From Amaranthus tricolor (taxonomy: Eukaryota; Streptophyta; Magnoliopsida; Caryophyllales; Amaranthaceae): a DNA stretch of 64,000 bases. The translations under genes and the position numbers were made by a program. This document shows positions 61,001-64,000 of this stretch, in pieces. The stretch lies in contig NC_080063.1 of NCBI RefSeq assembly GCF_026212465.1, positions 20,330,297 through 20,394,296 on the forward strand. The letters run 5' to 3'. The notes under the pieces were generated by a model, which ran no database searches, was not told the origin of the DNA, and was given only the letters and a program-made list of their open reading frames with translations. Numbering within the stretch: position 1 is the stretch's first letter; each line of letters begins with the position of its first letter.

Positions 61001-63944
61001 TTGCACAATTATTATACCCAAATATCCAAGACATCTAGCCTTTGCCTAGTCTATGTCTGAATATTACTAATACTCCCTATGTCCCTTTGACTTTGCATCT
61101 TATGACTCAAATATGTGAGTTCTTTTTGAGTCATGTGAGCAAATTCAAAGGGACTGAGGAAGTATATATCTAGTGCTATACGCAAGTGTGTGCACACATT
61201 CCCCTTTTATTTTCTTGTTGATATATGTTATGTATATTGGATATGTTTTTTCACATCCGTGGAATTATGTTTTTTTCTTCCCTTGCAACCTCATCCCTAT
61301 AGGAGGTGAACTTACTGTTTCTGAGAACTAAATTATAGTTAAATGATTGAGCTCTTCATAACTTCAGGTCCATCGATTGCAAGTACTTTGAATTTGGAAA
61401 TGGATCGTGCCCATTCGGAACTAGTTGTTTTTACAAGGTATGAATATCAATTGGTTGTCCCCTACCATTGTTTTAGGCATTGGAATCTTGTAGTGCTTAA
61501 GCTCTTAATTTTTATTGCTCCCCTCGAATTGTGATTTTCTGCTGTCAGGTTAACTAGTTCTTTTGGTGCTCTCTTGAAATAACATTTTCAGTACCCACAT
61601 TTTTGGTCTTTCTAGTTTTTGGTTGAGGGCCAGCCCCAGGTAACCTTACAGAGGCATATTTAACTGAATTTTCGAATCTTTTAGTGTTTGCTTCCTCTGC
61701 GCTTTTCCTTCTGGTTGTATCTTTTGAGTCTTGTATGTAGCTAATGAAATAATGGTATTAGAAAATTGTGATTAGTGGCTTCTCAAAGTGTTCTTAGCTT
61801 TTGTGCACCTTTTTAAACTTGTCGAACAATGGAATTCAATAAAATGTCTCATTTAGTCGAGCACTTTTTATATGAAGTTGCGGATAATGTTTGCAATGAG
61901 AGGTAAACTAGAAACCTCAGGTAAGGTTACATACATTCAACCAACAAACCCTCCCAAAGGGGAGCACTTAACGGCATTGGGGTGGTTAAATGTTACTAAA
62001 ATTTAAAAAAGTAACTTTTTTTATTGGTTTTAAGTTGAAACTTCATAGTGTTGTTTATAACTAATTTTACTGATTAAAGTAATTTCCCTTATTAAAATTG
62101 GTCTAACATTTAGAATTGATTATGATTGTTATTAATCAGCACCATCATCATTATCATATTTACTATATCTCGCTCATAACTTTTACAATCAGAGTTTTAG
62201 GAGGGGTGGAGGATTGCAGACCATACCCTTATCAAAGGTGATAAGGTTGTTGCAGGCAGTGAAAAGACCTACAAAATGATACATAACACGCTATAGGCAA
62301 GACAAACAAGCAAGACAAGGCAAGACAACTATAAAAACTAAAAACAAACCAAAGAAATATAAATAAAAAATTATAAAGACACAACAATAATCATGAAAAA
62401 GATAGCTACCAATGGTCTAGGATACAAATTTGACATGTTCAACTAGTTTATACCTAGTCAAATCCTTAGAGAGGTGCAATTCACTAATGTCATTTCTAAT
62501 TTGCGCCTCCCACTTTTTCTTAGGCCTATCACGACTTTTCTTATAATCAATCGTGATTTTTTCCTCACAATTGTCTTCCTTTGCACATGTCCAAACTATC
62601 TCAATCTACTTTAATGCATCTTTGCAAAAATGGTTGCAATCCATAGGCTTTCTTTCAAAACATGCTTCCTAATCTTATATGTGTCAACGAATCCATAGTA
62701 GCATTCATATCTTTGCTTCTTTCATCTTATGTTTATATATTTTCTTAACCGGATACAACAAGACAAATCAGAGTGACATCATGGAATAAAAACTATCACA
62801 TTACGTTACGTAATGCCCATTATGTAACATGTTTGAGTTTTATCGCGATATTAAATTCCGTTATATATCGGTGCATGAATTTACATTGTCAAAATGACGT
62901 GATGACCAATACGTAATGTGTAACACCCATTTCACTGTTACAACATTATTTGTCTCCCCCATTCAAATTTGTTTAATATCCATTAACTTGACTAAATAAA
63001 GTCAATTAAATTATAGTTGCTCATAGTTTTAGTTAAAAAAAATGATTAACTAATAAGTTAATTAATAATTCACTACTGTAACTCTTATAGTACAATTATA
63101 ATAGCTATGGACATATTATTGCATAATAATAGTAGTTCAACAATAAAAATGGAAGTACAAGTTTAAAACTCTCCTTATGTAAAATTTTTCTAAAACTCAC
63201 ATCGGGCGTGTTTCGTGTTGTACTCCGTTGTAGTTTCTTTTCGCGACACTGCAACCGTTTTTGCAAATGCATCCGGCATTTGTGACCGCAGTTTGTTTTG
63301 ACTCGATAGAATTTACCCTTTTAATCTATTCGGAAATCTCTAACTCATTTATAGTAAATAAGTTTATAAGGCCTAATATCAGTATGCATAATATTCAGGA
63401 GTTCCTTTTTGGATGTCTACTTTTAAACCTAGTTTCTGTCCTATATTGTGATGGTTTCTTGTGCTGTACTAGGAACTAAACAAGGCTCTTGATTCCTTAA
63501 AAAAAAAAAAACATGACTCTTGAATCATGCGTCGATTGTAATTTACTATTGCCTGATTCTTATGTACCTATACTTTGTTATGTGATGCTAATAAAAGCTA
63601 TGGAAAGTGTTGTATGCTTCTTGGTACTTTAAAAACCCTATTTCTTTACTTGCTAGTTGCTAAGATCCAGTTTTCGTTGACATGCTGCAGTTTTGGATTT
63701 TATATAATTGATGTTTCTTTTCATCTTTCACTTCAGCATTCATATCGTGATGGCAGTGTTGAGGAAGTCGTGCTACGTCATCTTGGGGCTGCCGATGGCG
63801 AAACTGTAATAGCAAAAAATATTAGGTAAGGAGCTTTCCATCCTCAACTCCTGGTTGTATAATATGTTTGTTAGTATTGTGACCAACTATAACTTGAATT
63901 ATTTCAGGCTTGCAGACTTCCTCAGAAATTTGCATATAAGCTGA
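58021..63944 (+). CDS. MKRN: Makorin-type CCCH/RING E3 ubiquitin ligase, 349 aa
   Basis: The exons are 58021-58022, 59149-59236, 59354-60117, 61368-61437, 63737-63825 and 63908-63944, all GT-AG and in frame. Domain order is that of makorin. Two CCCH fingers ([19 protein letters not shown], residues 4-22, and [19 protein letters not shown], 32-50) come first. A third follows (134-152), then the makorin Cys-His motif [10 protein letters not shown] (156-165). The RING finger (197-253; [24 protein letters not shown]) comes next, then a last CCCH finger (289-309) whose final His comes from exon 5. The tail ends [11 protein letters not shown]. Makorins are RNA-associated ubiquitin ligases. The start is inferred: AT at 58021-58022 joined to G at 59149 gives ATG just before the first finger. 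The 5' UTR would be about 57840-58020. Another, unseen first exon is possible. Introns 3 and 4 carry a MITE and a LINE remnant. Confidence 0.92.
61073..61162. mobile_element. Very short Stowaway MITE (90 bp) in makorin intron 3
   Basis: TA flanks both ends. The left end CTCCCTATGTCCCTTTGACT pairs with the complement of the right end CTTCCTCAGTCCCTTTGAAT. The two arms cover nearly the whole element, so it folds into a hairpin. Confidence 0.82.
62441..62612 (-). pseudogene. LINE reverse-transcriptase C-terminal remnant in makorin intron 4
   Basis: The minus strand reads RLR, a stop where Trp is expected, then FGHVQRK. After a frameshift it reads [20 protein letters not shown] and [11 protein letters not shown]. 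This matches the RLRWFGHVQRR ... GRPKKTW..VIR.DM motif at the end of many plant LINE ORF2 proteins. Only this short piece remains. Confidence 0.65.
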
Positions 63945-64000
63945 ACTTAGATTGGTAAGATTCTTGGTGCGAGTACAATTAGGTGGATAGTCACCTTTTA

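Overview
The window is a stretch of nuclear DNA from a flowering plant, most likely a eudicot. Host genes carry GT-AG introns. One encodes a plant-only WIP zinc-finger regulator. The intergenic DNA is AT-rich and full of Stowaway-like MITEs, Copia elements with the plant initiator-Met primer site, Mutator/CACTA-type remnants and long (AT)n and (AAT)n tracts. Nothing in the sequence fixes the species.

Four host genes can be supported. A short gene at 4717-4914 (+) encodes a 65-residue hydrophobic protein. A six-exon gene at 6349-8478 (-) encodes a 366-residue plant protein of unknown function with a C-terminal coiled coil. A three-exon gene at 33177-38619 (+) encodes a WIP-domain C2H2 transcription factor of the NTT/WIP2 type, with a 4.2 kb second intron full of transposon debris. 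A six-exon gene at 58021-63944 (+) encodes a makorin-type CCCH/RING ubiquitin ligase. Its start codon appears to be split by the first intron. I assembled the exons by hand from reading frame and splice sites, and each join keeps frame.

The rest is mostly transposons. 1-4000: a decayed element with an Ulp1-like protease ORF, joined to the C-terminal part of a MULE transposase and a plant mobile domain, followed by three tandem palindromes. 9.6-11.5 kb: a MITE, and a CACTA-type MITE inside a degenerate 22-23 bp minisatellite. 15.0-22.3 kb: several Stowaway-like MITEs, one split by a 2.6 kb solo LTR with a 5 bp target duplication, and a 68 bp-arm inverted repeat. 24.5-30.9 kb: a decayed mariner-like transposase gene split by a Copia element with 5 bp target duplications. 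39-53.2 kb: LTR-like non-coding sequence and a second, older Copia element whose 5' LTR is truncated. 55.1-57.7 kb: a third Copia-type remnant on the minus strand whose LTR lies about 280 bp upstream of the makorin start.

I found no clear undescribed functional system. The observations most worth following are the split makorin start codon, the mariner gene interrupted by Copia, the in-frame 141 bp duplication in a Copia reverse transcriptase, the MITE/solo-LTR nest, the tandem palindromes beside the MULE remnant and the inverted repeat near 22.1 kb.
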